A stretch of DNA of 64,000 bases, taken from NCBI RefSeq assembly GCF_030063285.1, contig NZ_JASISU010000003.1, positions 186,001 through 250,000 of the forward strand. The letters run 5' to 3'. This DNA comes from Pseudarthrobacter sp. PS3-L1 (lineage in GTDB: Bacteria; Actinomycetota; Actinomycetes; Actinomycetales; Micrococcaceae). Positions 9,121 through 18,328 of the stretch are shown piece after piece. Within the stretch, counting starts at the first letter, position 1; each line of letters begins with the position of its first letter. Below the pieces are notes generated by a model that saw only the letters and a list, made by a program, of their open reading frames with translations, had not been told where the DNA came from and ran no database searches. The position numbers and the translations under genes were made by a program.

Positions 9121-10394
9121 ACCATGCGGATCCAGTCCCAACGACCGGCGCCCCCACCGCAGCGCGCCCCGCCGGCCAGACGGCCAGGACGGGAATCACG
9201 GCAATGACTGGATACCTCTATCCCTGGGATGTCCTGGCTGATCGCGATGCCGCCGACACAATCCTGGCAACAGGCGTCGACAGAGTTGCCCTTGCGGCCG
9301 CCTACCATAGTGTCCGTGCCGCCACGCCCCGCCACCCGGACCGACGCGTAGTGGACGCGCGGGAAGCCGCCCTCTACGTCCGCGTGGGGTCGGCCTGGAA
9401 TGGGCAGACATTGGTTCCTCGGGACGCGAGCGAGTGGACGGGGACTGTGGATTCGTTCACCGAGGCTGCTGCAGAACTGCGCGTAGTGGGCCTGCCGGTG
9501 GATGCATGGACGGTCCTGACCCACTCAAGCGCCCTGGGATCCGCCGTACCGGGCCTCTGCGTGGTCAACGCCTTCGGCGAGCGCTACCGCCACGCCCTGT
9601 GCCCCTCGTTTCCAGAGGTCAGGCAGTATGCAGCCACGGTGGTGGAGCAGGTGCTGACCCTGGGGCAGCCGGATGGCATCATCCTAGAGGCTGTGGGGCC
9701 GCTCGGATTTGGGCACCAAAACCAGCACGAGAAAACCGCCGGCGCCGACTACTCCACCCATGTGCAGAACCTGCTCTCGCTGTGCTTCTGCATCGCGTGC
9801 AGCGAAAGCTATCAGGAGCGTGGGATAGACGCTGATTCCATGCGAACGGCGGTAAGGGACGCCGTACGGTGGGACGAGGCGGTTGCACCGCTGACGAACA
9901 ACAACGACGGGCGGTTCCAGCTTCTGCTCGAGGTGCGCTGGGATGCCACAGCAGCCCTGCTTGATGGAGTTCTCGCGCAGATCGAGCTGTGGAAGGATTC
10001 CGCGGCGTCAACGGATCGATCTGGTTTCAGGGTGTCCCTCCATGTCTCTCCCGATCCATGGTCAACGGGACCATTTGTGGCGCTGGAGGCACTGCGCCGC
10101 AGCTCGGTGGACCTTGGCCGGGTGACCGCCGTCGTTCCCTGCTGGGAATCCAGCAGCCAGGGTGCACAGACCGTTGCCCTGCTCCGGTCAGCAGAGCCAC
10201 AGCTCACGGTCGGCTCGTATGTGCTTGTCCTGCCACCCAAAACTCCTGATGCCGGGGGTTTTGCGCAGAACTGGGCAGCGCTAGCTGACGCTGGTAGCTC
10301 TGAGCTGCATGTCTATCACCTGGGCTTGGCATCCTCGTTACGCCTCAAAGCGGTTGGTGCTGCGGTGCGAACCATAACGGACGGCGAAAAGTAA
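9114..10394 (+). CDS. Uncharacterised alanine-rich protein coupled to glucarate dehydratase
   Basis: A 426-residue protein I do not recognise. It overlaps the gudD stop by seven bases, so it is translated from the same mRNA and presumably acts in the same pathway. After a disordered Ala/Pro-rich start of about 30 residues, which may not be translated because an internal ATG begins MTGYLYPWDVLADRD, it shows alternating strands and helices with DRVALAAAYHSVRAATPRHP, then PGLCVVNAFGERY and PDGIILEAVGPLG. These look like strand ends of a TIM barrel similar to glycoside hydrolase or sugar-isomerase folds. No signal peptide or membrane segment is visible. Possible roles are a hydrolase of an oligouronide or a sugar-acid-metabolising enzyme; both are speculation. 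Confidence 0.8.
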   Translation: MVNHADPVPTTGAPTAARPAGQTARTGITAMTGYLYPWDVLADRDAADTILATGVDRVALAAAYHSVRAATPRHPDRRVVDAREAALYVRVGSAWNGQTLVPRDASEWTGTVDSFTEAAAELRVVGLPVDAWTVLTHSSALGSAVPGLCVVNAFGERYRHALCPSFPEVRQYAATVVEQVLTLGQPDGIILEAVGPLGFGHQNQHEKTAGADYSTHVQNLLSLCFCIACSESYQERGIDADSMRTAVRDAVRWDEAVAPLTNNNDGRFQLLLEVRWDATAALLDGVLAQIELWKDSAASTDRSGFRVSLHVSPDPWSTGPFVALEALRRSSVDLGRVTAVVPCWESSSQGAQTVALLRSAEPQLTVGSYVLVLPPKTPDAGGFAQNWAALADAGSSELHVYHLGLASSLRLKAVGAAVRTITDGEK

Positions 10395-10409
10395 GCCCTC
10401 AGCGCGGGC

Positions 10410-11645
10410 TCAGACAAAGGCAGACTTACCCGTTACGGCCCTTCCCACAATCAGCGAATTGATCTCATAGCTGCCCTCATACGTATAGAGGACCTCCGCG
10501 TCACCGAAGAGTTTGGCCATCTCGAAATCGGTACTGATCCCGTTGCCGCCCAGCAACGACCTACCCATCGCAACGGACTGCCGTGCCAGCCGCGTGGTGG
10601 TGGCTTTAGCCATCGCCGCCTGTGCCATCTGCAGGTGCCCAGCTTCCTGCAGCGACGCCACCCGCACCATCATGGCCAATGACGCCGATGCGTTGCCCAA
10701 AATCTCCGAAAGTTGCAGTTGCACCAACTGGAAGCGGGCCAACGGTTTTCCGAACTGGTGGCGGTCCAGGGCGTAGCTGCGGGCAATGTCGAACGCAGCC
10801 AACTGGATTCCTGCAGCCTGCCAACCCACCCATGCCCTGGAATCACGCAGGAGGTTGGTGGTCGCGGAAAACGACGTTGCGCCCGGCAGCAGGTTCTCGC
10901 GCGGGATCCGTACCTCGTCCAGGTCGAGGTCCGCGTTCTGCACAATGCGCAGCCCAATCTTGTGCCGGATCTTGGTAGCGGTAAACCCCGGCCTGTCACT
11001 CTCGACAATGAAACCCTTGATCTGCCCGTCTGCAATGTCCCGGGCCCACACCAGCGAAAAGTCAGCCACGGTTCCGGACCCGATCCAGCGCTTGGCACCA
11101 CTGATAATCCACTCCGCACCATCGCCCCGTGCAGTGGTTTCCAGTCCACCGGCAATATCGGATCCATGCTGGGGCTCAGTCAGGGCAAACGCTCCCAACA
11201 CTGATAGGGAGCGCAAGCCCGGCAGCCAACGCTCTTTCTGCTCAGGTGAACCGAGATCGTTGATCATGCCGACAATGAGCTCGTTGTGGATGCCCACCAG
11301 CGCGCTCAGGGACACATCCGCCCGTGCCACCTCCGTGTACATCAGGCCCTTGAACAGCGCCGACGATCCGTCCACCTGAAGTTCACCCAGTCCTTGACGG
11401 CCCAACTCACGGACGAGCCCCACCGGGAACTCCTCCTGCTCCCAAAAGGGGATGGAGGCCGCACGGATGGATTCCTGCAGGAAGTCGCGCGCGTGCCGGT
11501 AACGCTTCTGCTCACTTGGATCCAGGCATGCGATGACCTCGAGGAGGTCAGCCTCTGGAAAGGGGACAGAATCCCCTGGACCTGACGGCGGCCCCGCAGG
11601 AGACGGCCGACGCTGCGGCTGATCACTTTCACGTTTCTGCGGCAC
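10410..11645 (-). CDS. Acyl-CoA dehydrogenase
   Basis: FAD-dependent alpha,beta-dehydrogenase of acyl-CoA esters, 411 residues, cytosolic. It contains FALTEPQHGSDIAG (FAD-binding signature), WIISGAKRWIGSGT, and the C-terminal LLGGNGISTDFEMAKLFGDAEVLYTYEGSYEINSL region, where a glutamate in YEGSYE is the usual catalytic base position of the glutaryl-CoA/short-branched group (only landmarks named). The GTG start has GAGG five bases upstream. It is divergent from an acyl-CoA ligase-marR operon and shares a 109-base promoter region with it, so the three likely degrade one imported acid. The substrate is not identifiable here. Confidence 0.9.
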   Translation of the reverse strand: MPQKRESDQPQRRPSPAGPPSGPGDSVPFPEADLLEVIACLDPSEQKRYRHARDFLQESIRAASIPFWEQEEFPVGLVRELGRQGLGELQVDGSSALFKGLMYTEVARADVSLSALVGIHNELIVGMINDLGSPEQKERWLPGLRSLSVLGAFALTEPQHGSDIAGGLETTARGDGAEWIISGAKRWIGSGTVADFSLVWARDIADGQIKGFIVESDRPGFTATKIRHKIGLRIVQNADLDLDEVRIPRENLLPGATSFSATTNLLRDSRAWVGWQAAGIQLAAFDIARSYALDRHQFGKPLARFQLVQLQLSEILGNASASLAMMVRVASLQEAGHLQMAQAAMAKATTTRLARQSVAMGRSLLGGNGISTDFEMAKLFGDAEVLYTYEGSYEINSLIVGRAVTGKSAFV

Positions 11646-11723
11646 GTAGACCTCATCCCCTTCAGCGGAGCTCCACCCAGAACCTTGGATGTCCTAGTAT
11701 ATTGCTGAGACCCTACCCCCAAA

Positions 11724-11737
11724 GTGATGGAGATCAC
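11724..11737. promoter_or_regulatory. Inverted repeat between divergent acyl-CoA genes, candidate MarR operator
   Basis: GTGAT-GGAG-ATCAC, a perfect five-base inverted repeat with a four-base spacer, lies 18 bases upstream of the acyl-CoA ligase start in the divergent promoter region. The only regulator in this cluster is the MarR protein at 13498, so autoregulation through this site is a reasonable guess. Confidence 0.4.
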
Positions 11738-11754
11738 CACCGGAAAGGCTGGCC

Positions 11755-13494
11755 ATGAACGTCACCGAAGAATTCCGCGAAGCTCGCGACAGGCTGCTTT
11801 CCCTGCGCCACGACTACGACGCTGCACGCACCGAGTTCACGTGGCCTCGGTTTGAGCACTTCAACTTTGCCCTGGACTGGTTCGACGCCATCGCCGCAGA
11901 TCCAGACCGTGGCGGGCGGCCAGCACTGATCATCACCGAGCAGGACGGAACCGCAACTCGCCGCAGCTTCGCGGAACTCTCCCGGCGGTCCGACCAGGTG
12001 GCTGCCTGGCTCCGGAACATCGGCATGCGCCGTGGTGACCGGATGATCCTGATGCTGGGCAACCAGGTGGAACTCTGGGAACTCATGCTGGCCGGGATCA
12101 AGCTCGGGATTGTCCTGATTCCGACCACTACGCTCATGGGCCCCAACGACCTTCAGGACAGAGTGGATCGCGGCGGTGCCACCTGGGCCACTGCCGCCAG
12201 TGCGGACATTGGCAAGTTTGCCGCCGTCACGGGCTCCGTGAACCTTATTGAAGTGGCGGCGGCGGAGCCAGCCAATCCTGCCGCCCACCAGTACAGCCAC
12301 TCCTCAGCTGAAAAGACGATTTTCGCGCCTGATGCCCCCACCTTGGCCGATGAGACGCTGCTGCTGTATTTCACCTCCGGCACCACATCAAAGGCCAAGC
12401 TGGTGGAGCACACCCACACCTCATACCCGGTGGGCCATCTCTCCACCATGTACTGGATTGGCCTGGAACCGGGCGACGTGCACCTGAACGTGGCATCGCC
12501 AGGGTGGGGCAAGCACGCATGGTCCAACTTCTTTGCCCCGTGGATCGCCGAGGCCTGCGTCTTCGTCTACAACTACCAGCGTTTTGACGCCCACGCCCTC
12601 ATGGAGCAGATGGCCGCCGAGCACGTCACCAGCTTCTGCGCCCCGCCCACCGTCTGGCGGATGCTGATCCAGGCAGATCTGACACACCTGAAAACACCTC
12701 CCACAAAGGTTGTTTCCGCTGGTGAACCGTTGAATCCAGAAGTCATTGAGCATGTTCGGCGCAACTGGGGACAGACCATTCGCGACGGGTTCGGGCAGAC
12801 CGAATCAACTGTCCAGATTGCCAATACACCGGGCCAGCCGGTCCGTTCAGGAGCCATGGGAAAGCCGCTGCCCGGGTATGACGTGGTGCTGGTGGATCCG
12901 GCCACAGGATTGGAGGCCGACGACGGCGAAATCTGTCTGCGCCTCGACTCCCGTCCGGCCGGGCTGATGAAGTCCTACTTCCAGGATCCCGAAAAGACTA
13001 CCGAAGCGTTCCGCGGCGGCTACTACCACTCCGGAGATATGGCCAGCCGGGATGCCGACGGCATCATCACGTACGTTGGCCGCGATGATGACGTCTTCAA
13101 GTCCTCCGACTATCGACTGTCCCCCTTTGAGCTGGAGAGCGTACTCATTGAGCATCCAGCCGTCGCGGAGGCAGCCGTGGTCCCGTCACCTGATGCCCTG
13201 AAACTGGCAGTCCCCAAGGCGTTTATTGTGCTCGCCAAAGGCCACGAGCCGAACCCGGAGACTGCCGAGGCAATCCTGCGCTACGCCCGGGAGCACCTGG
13301 CGCCCTTTAAACGGATCCGCCGGCTGGAATTTGCGGACCTGCCCAAAACGATTTCCGGCAAAATCAGGCGTGTGGAGCTGCGGGACGCGGAGCTGGCACG
13401 GCATACTCCTGACAGCTCCGGAAACGGCGCTGGTACAGGCGCTGGAACTGGCACTGAGTACGCTGACACCGACTTCCCCGGCCTGAAAAACTGA
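11755..13494 (+). CDS. AMP-dependent acyl-CoA synthetase (medium-chain/aryl acid type)
   Basis: Activates a carboxylic acid to its CoA thioester through an acyl-adenylate. The 579 residues hold the AMP-binding core motif FTSGTTSKAKLVEH (206-219), then DGFGQTES, the YYHSGDMASRD hinge region and C-terminal LPKTISGKIRR with the adenylation lysine K536. The architecture resembles acetyl-, benzoate- and medium-chain CoA ligases (MACS type). A Gly/Thr-rich tail follows. AAAGG precedes the ATG by six bases. The next gene, marR, starts three bases after the stop codon. With the divergent acyl-CoA dehydrogenase it forms a small acid-degradation module of unknown substrate. Confidence 0.92.
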   Translation: MNVTEEFREARDRLLSLRHDYDAARTEFTWPRFEHFNFALDWFDAIAADPDRGGRPALIITEQDGTATRRSFAELSRRSDQVAAWLRNIGMRRGDRMILMLGNQVELWELMLAGIKLGIVLIPTTTLMGPNDLQDRVDRGGATWATAASADIGKFAAVTGSVNLIEVAAAEPANPAAHQYSHSSAEKTIFAPDAPTLADETLLLYFTSGTTSKAKLVEHTHTSYPVGHLSTMYWIGLEPGDVHLNVASPGWGKHAWSNFFAPWIAEACVFVYNYQRFDAHALMEQMAAEHVTSFCAPPTVWRMLIQADLTHLKTPPTKVVSAGEPLNPEVIEHVRRNWGQTIRDGFGQTESTVQIANTPGQPVRSGAMGKPLPGYDVVLVDPATGLEADDGEICLRLDSRPAGLMKSYFQDPEKTTEAFRGGYYHSGDMASRDADGIITYVGRDDDVFKSSDYRLSPFELESVLIEHPAVAEAAVVPSPDALKLAVPKAFIVLAKGHEPNPETAEAILRYAREHLAPFKRIRRLEFADLPKTISGKIRRVELRDAELARHTPDSSGNGAGTGAGTGTEYADTDFPGLKN

Positions 13495-13497
13495 CCC

Positions 13498-14001
13498 ATG
13501 GGCGCCCCGCTACCCCGCGATCCCATTGCCGATGCGCAACGGAACTGGGAATCCCGCGGCTGGGCCGACGTCGCCGGTCCCATGGCGTCGATCACTGCAA
13601 TCATGCGAACCCAGCAAATCCTGCTGGCGAGGATCGAGGCGGTCCTGAAGCCCTTCGGGCTGACATTCGCCCGGTATGAGCTCTTGGCCCTCCTCGGATT
13701 TGCCCGCGAAGCCCAGCTACCCATGAACAAGGCGAGCGCCCTGCTGCAGGTGCATCCGACGTCGGTCACCAACGCAGTGGACAGGCTGGAAGCCGCCGGA
13801 CTGGTGGAGCGGTCGCCCCATCCCACGGACGGTAGGACCACCTTGGTCCGCCTGACCCCGGCGGGCAGGAAACTCGCAACAACAGCGACTGTTGAACTCA
13901 ATGCGCAGGTTTTTGCCAACTCGGGTTTCAGCCCAACCGATGTTCAGCAGTTGACCCGCATCCTGGCAGACTTCCGAAGAAACGCCGGAGACTTCACATA
14001 G
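13498..14001 (+). CDS. MarR-family transcriptional regulator
   Basis: A 167-residue winged-helix regulator with the MarR fold: dimer helices at both ends, FARYELLALLGFAREAQLPMNKASALLQ leading to the recognition segment VHPTSVTNAVDRLEAAGLVERSPHPTDGRTTLVRLTPAGRKL (named as landmarks only). The wing carries the usual DGRTT. It is cotranscribed with the acyl-CoA ligase, from which it is separated by three bases. MarR proteins in such operons typically sense the CoA ester or free acid of the degraded compound and release DNA; that role is inferred. Confidence 0.9.
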   Translation: MGAPLPRDPIADAQRNWESRGWADVAGPMASITAIMRTQQILLARIEAVLKPFGLTFARYELLALLGFAREAQLPMNKASALLQVHPTSVTNAVDRLEAAGLVERSPHPTDGRTTLVRLTPAGRKLATTATVELNAQVFANSGFSPTDVQQLTRILADFRRNAGDFT

Positions 14002-14096
14002 CTCCCCGGCTCGCCGCATGACCCAGGACGTCGTCGAACCTGACAGGCCGGCAGCTGGGGGCATACCCTGCAGGAGACAACGGAGGGAGGCCACCA

Positions 14097-14771
14097 GTGG
14101 ATGCGGAACAGATAGATGCCGGGCAGTACACAGATGAACGCGACGAGCACGGGCGGCTGCTGGCCGACCGCGAGGTGTGGCGGCAGGCCACCACGCTGCC
14201 AGCCGCAGGAGAACTGACGGCGCGCTGGCTGGAGGGCGCCAGCCAGTACCAGCCTGGGACGCTGACTGCCAGGATTGATGCCGAAACGGCGCCAATCGCC
14301 GTCGAGCTTGCCCGGGTGAACCGTAGTGGCTTCTTCACAAAGGAATCCCAGCCAGGAGTGGACGTCGCAGGGCTCAAGCAACGGCAGTACCTCACCGGTT
14401 ATGCGGATCCGGAGACCGCGGTTCACCTGCTCCGACTCTCCGCGGCAAGCGACATTGTGGCGATGGTCCACGCTCCGGGCGAGCCAAGCCAGGTATCCGT
14501 CCCGGTGACGGTTCAGGGCGGCGACGTGGTCACAGTCCTAGGAGTAAATGAGAGCCCCATTGAAGAAGCCGAGCTCCGGGACTGGGCGGCCGAGAGCAAT
14601 GACTCGTTGGCTCTGCTCCTGGCCAGTTCCTGGTTTGTGGAACTGTTTGATCCGGTCTGGGGGCGCGAGGACCACTTGCTTCCTGCTGTCCTGGCTGCAT
14701 TGGTGGACCCATTGCACGAGCCATTGAACAGCGTAGCGGGACCAGTCCAGCCGGACCAGGAGTACCCTTGA
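14097..14771 (+). CDS. Hypothetical protein, possible DUF6919-type
   Basis: A 224-residue acidic soluble protein. The GTG start is supported by GGAGG ten bases upstream. Recognisable features are an N-terminal WRQATTLPAAGELTARWLEG, then ETAPIAVELARVNRSGFFTKESQPG, which resembles a domain of unknown function found in streptomycetes (I believe DUF6919, from memory). This stretch suggests a fold that recognises a partner rather than a known catalytic site. No signal peptide or membrane helix is seen. Neighbours give no functional hint. Confidence 0.75.
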   Translation: MDAEQIDAGQYTDERDEHGRLLADREVWRQATTLPAAGELTARWLEGASQYQPGTLTARIDAETAPIAVELARVNRSGFFTKESQPGVDVAGLKQRQYLTGYADPETAVHLLRLSAASDIVAMVHAPGEPSQVSVPVTVQGGDVVTVLGVNESPIEEAELRDWAAESNDSLALLLASSWFVELFDPVWGREDHLLPAVLAALVDPLHEPLNSVAGPVQPDQEYP

Positions 14772-14872
14772 TCCGCCGTCGCTTTCCGCAACCCCGCCGC
14801 GCATTCAACCAACAGGGCAGCCCGCCAAGAGGCCTGCCTGCCTGATTGACACACTATTCCCGGGAGAACCCC

Positions 14873-15916
14873 ATGGCACATTTGAATCTGCTGGGCCGCT
14901 CCGGCTTGGCCGTCAGCCCCTTCACCCTGGGCACCATGACCTTTGGCAACGAATCCTGGGGGTCCTCGGATACTGCGTCCGGGCAGGTCCTCGACGCCTA
15001 TCTTGACGCCGGCGGCACGACCCTGGACACGGCGGATGTCTACTCCGGGGGCAGGAGCGAATCCCTGATCGGATCCATGATTGCAGAACGCGGGATTCGG
15101 CATCAGGTTGTCCTGGCCACCAAGAGCGGATTCAACGACGGCGGCGGACCGCTAAGCGGTGGCTCCGGGCGCAAGCACGTTTCCCAGGCCATTGAGGGTT
15201 CCCTTCGCCGACTGGCAACTGATTACCTCGACCTGTACTGGCTACATGTTTGGGATGGGCAAACCACCGCGGCGGAGCTGGTGGAGACATTTGCCGCACT
15301 GATCAGGTCCGGCAAGATCCTTTACTACGGGCTGTCCAATGTTCCAGCATGGTTTGCAGTCCAGGTTGCCACCCTTGCCGCGGCGCAGGGACTCCCCGGA
15401 CCCATTGCACTCCAGCTGGAGTACTCGTTGGTGGAACGCGGCATCGAGGGTGAGACCATCAGGGCCGCACACGAACTCGGCCTGGGCATTGTGGCATGGA
15501 GCCCGCTGGGCGGCGGGTTGCTCTCTGGAAAATATCGCCGACAGGCCGAACAATCGGCGACTGATGCCGGGCGACTGTCTGGAGAAAACCCTTTCGGGAC
15601 AAGTAAGTTCACAGACAAAAACTGGCATATAGCGGACGTGCTGCGCCAGGGCGCCGCCGAGGCTGGGATGAGCCCAGCACGGCTGGCCCTGGAGTGGGTC
15701 TCACGCAGGCCCGGCGTCGACTCTGTGCTGGTGGGATCCCGAACGCCAGAGCAGCTGTCGGAGAACATTGCGCCATTGCCCGCCGCAGTTACCGAGTCTG
15801 TCCTCGCCCTGCTCGACGAAGCAAGCACTCCTACTCTCTCTCCTCTGTCACAGCTCTACACGCCAGGGATGCTGGACGCAGTGATCCGGGGCGGTCAATC
15901 GCTGCGAGGGCACTGA
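14873..15916 (+). CDS. Aldo/keto reductase
   Basis: NADPH-dependent oxidoreductase of the AKR TIM-barrel superfamily, 347 residues. The catalytic tetrad is visible as LDTADVYSGGRSE (Asp, Tyr), VVLATKSGF (Lys) and LYWLHVWD (His). The NADP-binding end carries ALEWVSRRPGVDSVLVGSRTPEQL. The start ATG at 14873 follows GGGAG with six bases spacing and is preferred over a TTG at 14846 that would add nine residues. The class resembles YajO/YhdN general aldehyde reductases; a physiological substrate is not deducible. Confidence 0.92.
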   Translation: MAHLNLLGRSGLAVSPFTLGTMTFGNESWGSSDTASGQVLDAYLDAGGTTLDTADVYSGGRSESLIGSMIAERGIRHQVVLATKSGFNDGGGPLSGGSGRKHVSQAIEGSLRRLATDYLDLYWLHVWDGQTTAAELVETFAALIRSGKILYYGLSNVPAWFAVQVATLAAAQGLPGPIALQLEYSLVERGIEGETIRAAHELGLGIVAWSPLGGGLLSGKYRRQAEQSATDAGRLSGENPFGTSKFTDKNWHIADVLRQGAAEAGMSPARLALEWVSRRPGVDSVLVGSRTPEQLSENIAPLPAAVTESVLALLDEASTPTLSPLSQLYTPGMLDAVIRGGQSLRGH

Positions 15917-15921
15917 TTGCC

Positions 15922-16318
15922 ATGCACGACGACGAGTTGAGCATCGATGAGGAGCTCGCCCGCCACCTGATGTCGCGCCAGTTTCCAGGAAAGCGCAAGC
16001 ATGCCCACCGTTGATCGGCTGCGGACTCTCTGGTCACAGTTTCGGAATCTACCCGCGGCGCAATCCACAGCCATGACCCATGGTGACCTCATTCCAGCCA
16101 ATCTCCTGGTCGAGGCCGAGCAACTGACAGGGGTCCTGGACGGCGAAGGATTTGCTCCGGCGGATCCGTCACTGGATCTTGTAGCAGCCTGGCACGTGCT
16201 CGATACCCGGCGACGGGCACTCCTGCGCAGCGAGCTGGCCTGCGACGACCTTGAATGGGCGCGCGGGACGGCCTGGGCATTCCAGCAGGATACGTCCATG
16301 GCAGACCAGCTGGGGTAG
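15922..16318 (+). pseudogene. Decayed aminoglycoside phosphotransferase (APH) gene
   Basis: Two pieces of one APH-family kinase lie in different frames. The N-terminal piece (15922-16014) reads MHDDELSIDEELARHLMSRQFP, the usual opening of these proteins. The C-terminal piece (about 16001-16318) reads MTHGDLIPANLLVEAEQLTGVLDG, where HGDLxPxN is the catalytic loop, then PSLDLVAAWHVLD and WARGTAWAFQQ. The roughly 150 residues between them that hold the N-lobe and ATP site are missing, the frame changes by one, and the C-terminus stops early. The result cannot be a working kinase. It points to an internal deletion in an ancestral gene next to the aldo/keto reductase. Confidence 0.75.
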
Positions 16319-16335
16319 CCCGGACCGCGTCGAGA

Positions 16336-17361
16336 TCAGTCCCGGTGCCCACTGCGATCCGGAGTGGCAGGCCGGTACCCTGCAACCGCGGCGCGAAGAT
16401 CGCCCTCCTCGTGGCCATCTCCCTTCTTGCCAAAGGGCAGCGCTTTCAGGAGTGGGTGCAGGACGGCCATAACAAGCAAACCCCAGGCAAGTCCCAAGAC
16501 AGCCGAGCAGAGGGTGTTCACAAGCCAGGCCAGGAACCCACCCACAACGGGAATCGCCACAAATGGCGCTTCAAGGACATGGACGGCGTCGTAGGGCACA
16601 TGCCAGCCAAGATCGTAGACCCCCTGGAGCATGATGTGGCCGCCAACCCAGAGCATCGCGACAGTCCCGATCAAGGTGATGGTGCTCAAGACTGCTGGCA
16701 TTCCCCTGACGAGCAGCCCGCCGATTCGCTGGGAACGCAGCGAATCCCTGGCAGCCAGGTGCAGGCCAATGTCATCCATCTTGACTATCAATGCCACTGC
16801 GCCGTAGACAAGCGTTGTGATAGCGAAAGCTACGACCACCAGGATGAGGGCCCGGACCAAGAGGGACTCGTTGGCAACCTCGTTCATCGAGATCACCATG
16901 ATTTCGCAGGACAGGATGAAATCGGTGGTGATGGCACCCTTGGTTACTTTCGCCTCCGCCTCAGGGCCACGCTCAACAGCGGGAGACTTATGGGTCTCGG
17001 AGTGACCGCGAAGCTTGTGCCAGACCTTCTCCGCGCCCTCGAAGCAGAGGTAAGTGCCGCCCAGCATGAGGATGAAGGGAATGATCCACGGCACGAAAGC
17101 GCTGATCAGCAGCAGTGCCGGCAGGATGATGAAAAGTTTGTTCCGCAGCGAACCCCAGAAGATCTTCTTGATCATGGGCAACTCGCGGGAAGGGTCCGCG
17201 CCCGAGACATACTGCGGGGTGACGGCGGCGTCGTCGATCACCACACCAGCAGCCTTTGCGCCAGCTTTGGCTGCGCCTGCCGCAACGTCATCGACGGAGG
17301 CTGCGGCTATCCTGGCGAGTGCCGCAACATCGTCCAGCAGGGCGACGAGGCCGCCGCTCAC
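16336..17361 (-). CDS. DUF808 family membrane protein (YedI-like)
   Basis: Integral membrane protein of about 341 residues and unknown function. It has the DUF808 signature at its start, SGGLVALLDDVAALARIAA followed by VDDVAAGAAKAGAKAAGVVI, and later VTPQYVSG and RELPMIKKIFWGSLRNK. Six or more hydrophobic helices follow, with the TTDFILSCEIMVISMNEVAN block in the middle. The frame extends to an upstream GTG at 17436, but homologues begin at the SGG motif, so I chose the GTG at 17361. A ribosome-binding site is weak at both. It is downstream of the valine operon on the same strand, separated by 187 bases. Confidence 0.85.
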   Translation of the reverse strand: MSGGLVALLDDVAALARIAAASVDDVAAGAAKAGAKAAGVVIDDAAVTPQYVSGADPSRELPMIKKIFWGSLRNKLFIILPALLLISAFVPWIIPFILMLGGTYLCFEGAEKVWHKLRGHSETHKSPAVERGPEAEAKVTKGAITTDFILSCEIMVISMNEVANESLLVRALILVVVAFAITTLVYGAVALIVKMDDIGLHLAARDSLRSQRIGGLLVRGMPAVLSTITLIGTVAMLWVGGHIMLQGVYDLGWHVPYDAVHVLEAPFVAIPVVGGFLAWLVNTLCSAVLGLAWGLLVMAVLHPLLKALPFGKKGDGHEEGDLRAAVAGYRPATPDRSGHRD

Positions 17362-17548
17362 TGCGCAGTCCCTGATTGCTGAGCGAGAAACAACGGGGCG
17401 GAGTAACCTCGATCGAGGCGGCGCATAGGCATGCACGAATTATAGGGTGATAGCTGCCTGGGAATGCGAGTCACGCTGCCATGAAAGGCGTCCTGTCCGT
17501 GCAGCACCCAGCCTGCTTACCCCCAAGGTCATGTGGTACCCGGTTGTA

Positions 17549-18328
17549 TCAGCGGTGCTTGAACTCCGGATTCCGCTTTTCGGTAAACGCCGCCATGCCT
17601 TCTTTCTGGTCTGCCATGGCAAACGCTGAGTGGAAGAGCCGCCGTTCAAAGAGAACACCCTGCACGAGCCCTGTCTCGAATGCGGCATTCACGGCTTCCT
17701 TGGCCAGCATGGCCGCCGGCTTGGATTTACTGGCAATGACCTCGGCGGCGGCAAGCGCCTCACGCACCACATCCTCCGCAGGAACCACCCGGGACACCAG
17801 GCCAGACCGTTCAGCTTCCTCTGCATCAATGAACCGTCCGGTAAGGATCATGTCCATGGCTTTCGCTTTCCCCACGGCGCGGGTCAGCCGCTGGGAACCG
17901 CCCATACCGGGCAGGACACCAAGGTTGATTTCCGGCTGGCCGAACTTTGCAGTGGTGCCGGCAATGATGAAGTCACACATCAACGCCAGTTCGCAACCCC
18001 CACCGAGCGCGAAACCGGAGACGGCCGCAACAATCGGGATTCGCAGCCGGGTCAGGTCTTCCCAGCCCCGGAACCAGTCCGCGGCATACATCTCCATGTA
18101 ACTCTGGCTGGCCATCTCCTTGATGTCAGCACCGGCAGCAAAGGCCTTGGCCGAGCCGGTGATCACAACGGCGCCGACACCCGGATCTGCATCCATGGCG
18201 GACACTGCCGCTACCAGCTCGTCCAGCGTGGCCTTGTTCAGGGCATTGAGCGCCTTGGGCCGGTTCAGGGTCACCAGGCCCACCCTGCCGTGCTGCTCAA
18301 CCAGGATGTTCGAATACTCCACGCTCAT
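17549..18328 (-). CDS. Enoyl-CoA hydratase (last gene of the valine operon)
   Basis: Crotonase-fold enzyme, 259 residues, that hydrates 2-enoyl-CoA; in this operon methacrylyl-CoA is the expected substrate, giving 3-hydroxyisobutyryl-CoA. The oxyanion-hole motifs [10 protein letters not shown] and [14 protein letters not shown] and the glutamates near [19 protein letters not shown], both needed by hydratases, are present. Its ATG overlaps the stop of the mmsB gene (ATGA). Crotonase families are promiscuous, so use in general fatty acid oxidation is also possible. Confidence 0.93.
   Translation of the reverse strand: MSVEYSNILVEQHGRVGLVTLNRPKALNALNKATLDELVAAVSAMDADPGVGAVVITGSAKAFAAGADIKEMASQSYMEMYAADWFRGWEDLTRLRIPIVAAVSGFALGGGCELALMCDFIIAGTTAKFGQPEINLGVLPGMGGSQRLTRAVGKAKAMDMILTGRFIDAEEAERSGLVSRVVPAEDVVREALAAAEVIASKSKPAAMLAKEAVNAAFETGLVQGVLFERRLFHSAFAMADQKEGMAAFTEKRNPEFKHR

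Noticed and set aside
16255..17382. 375-codon plus-strand frame opposite DUF808
   Set aside because: Polar Gln/His/Asp-rich composition mirrors the membrane helices on the other strand; no ribosome-binding site.
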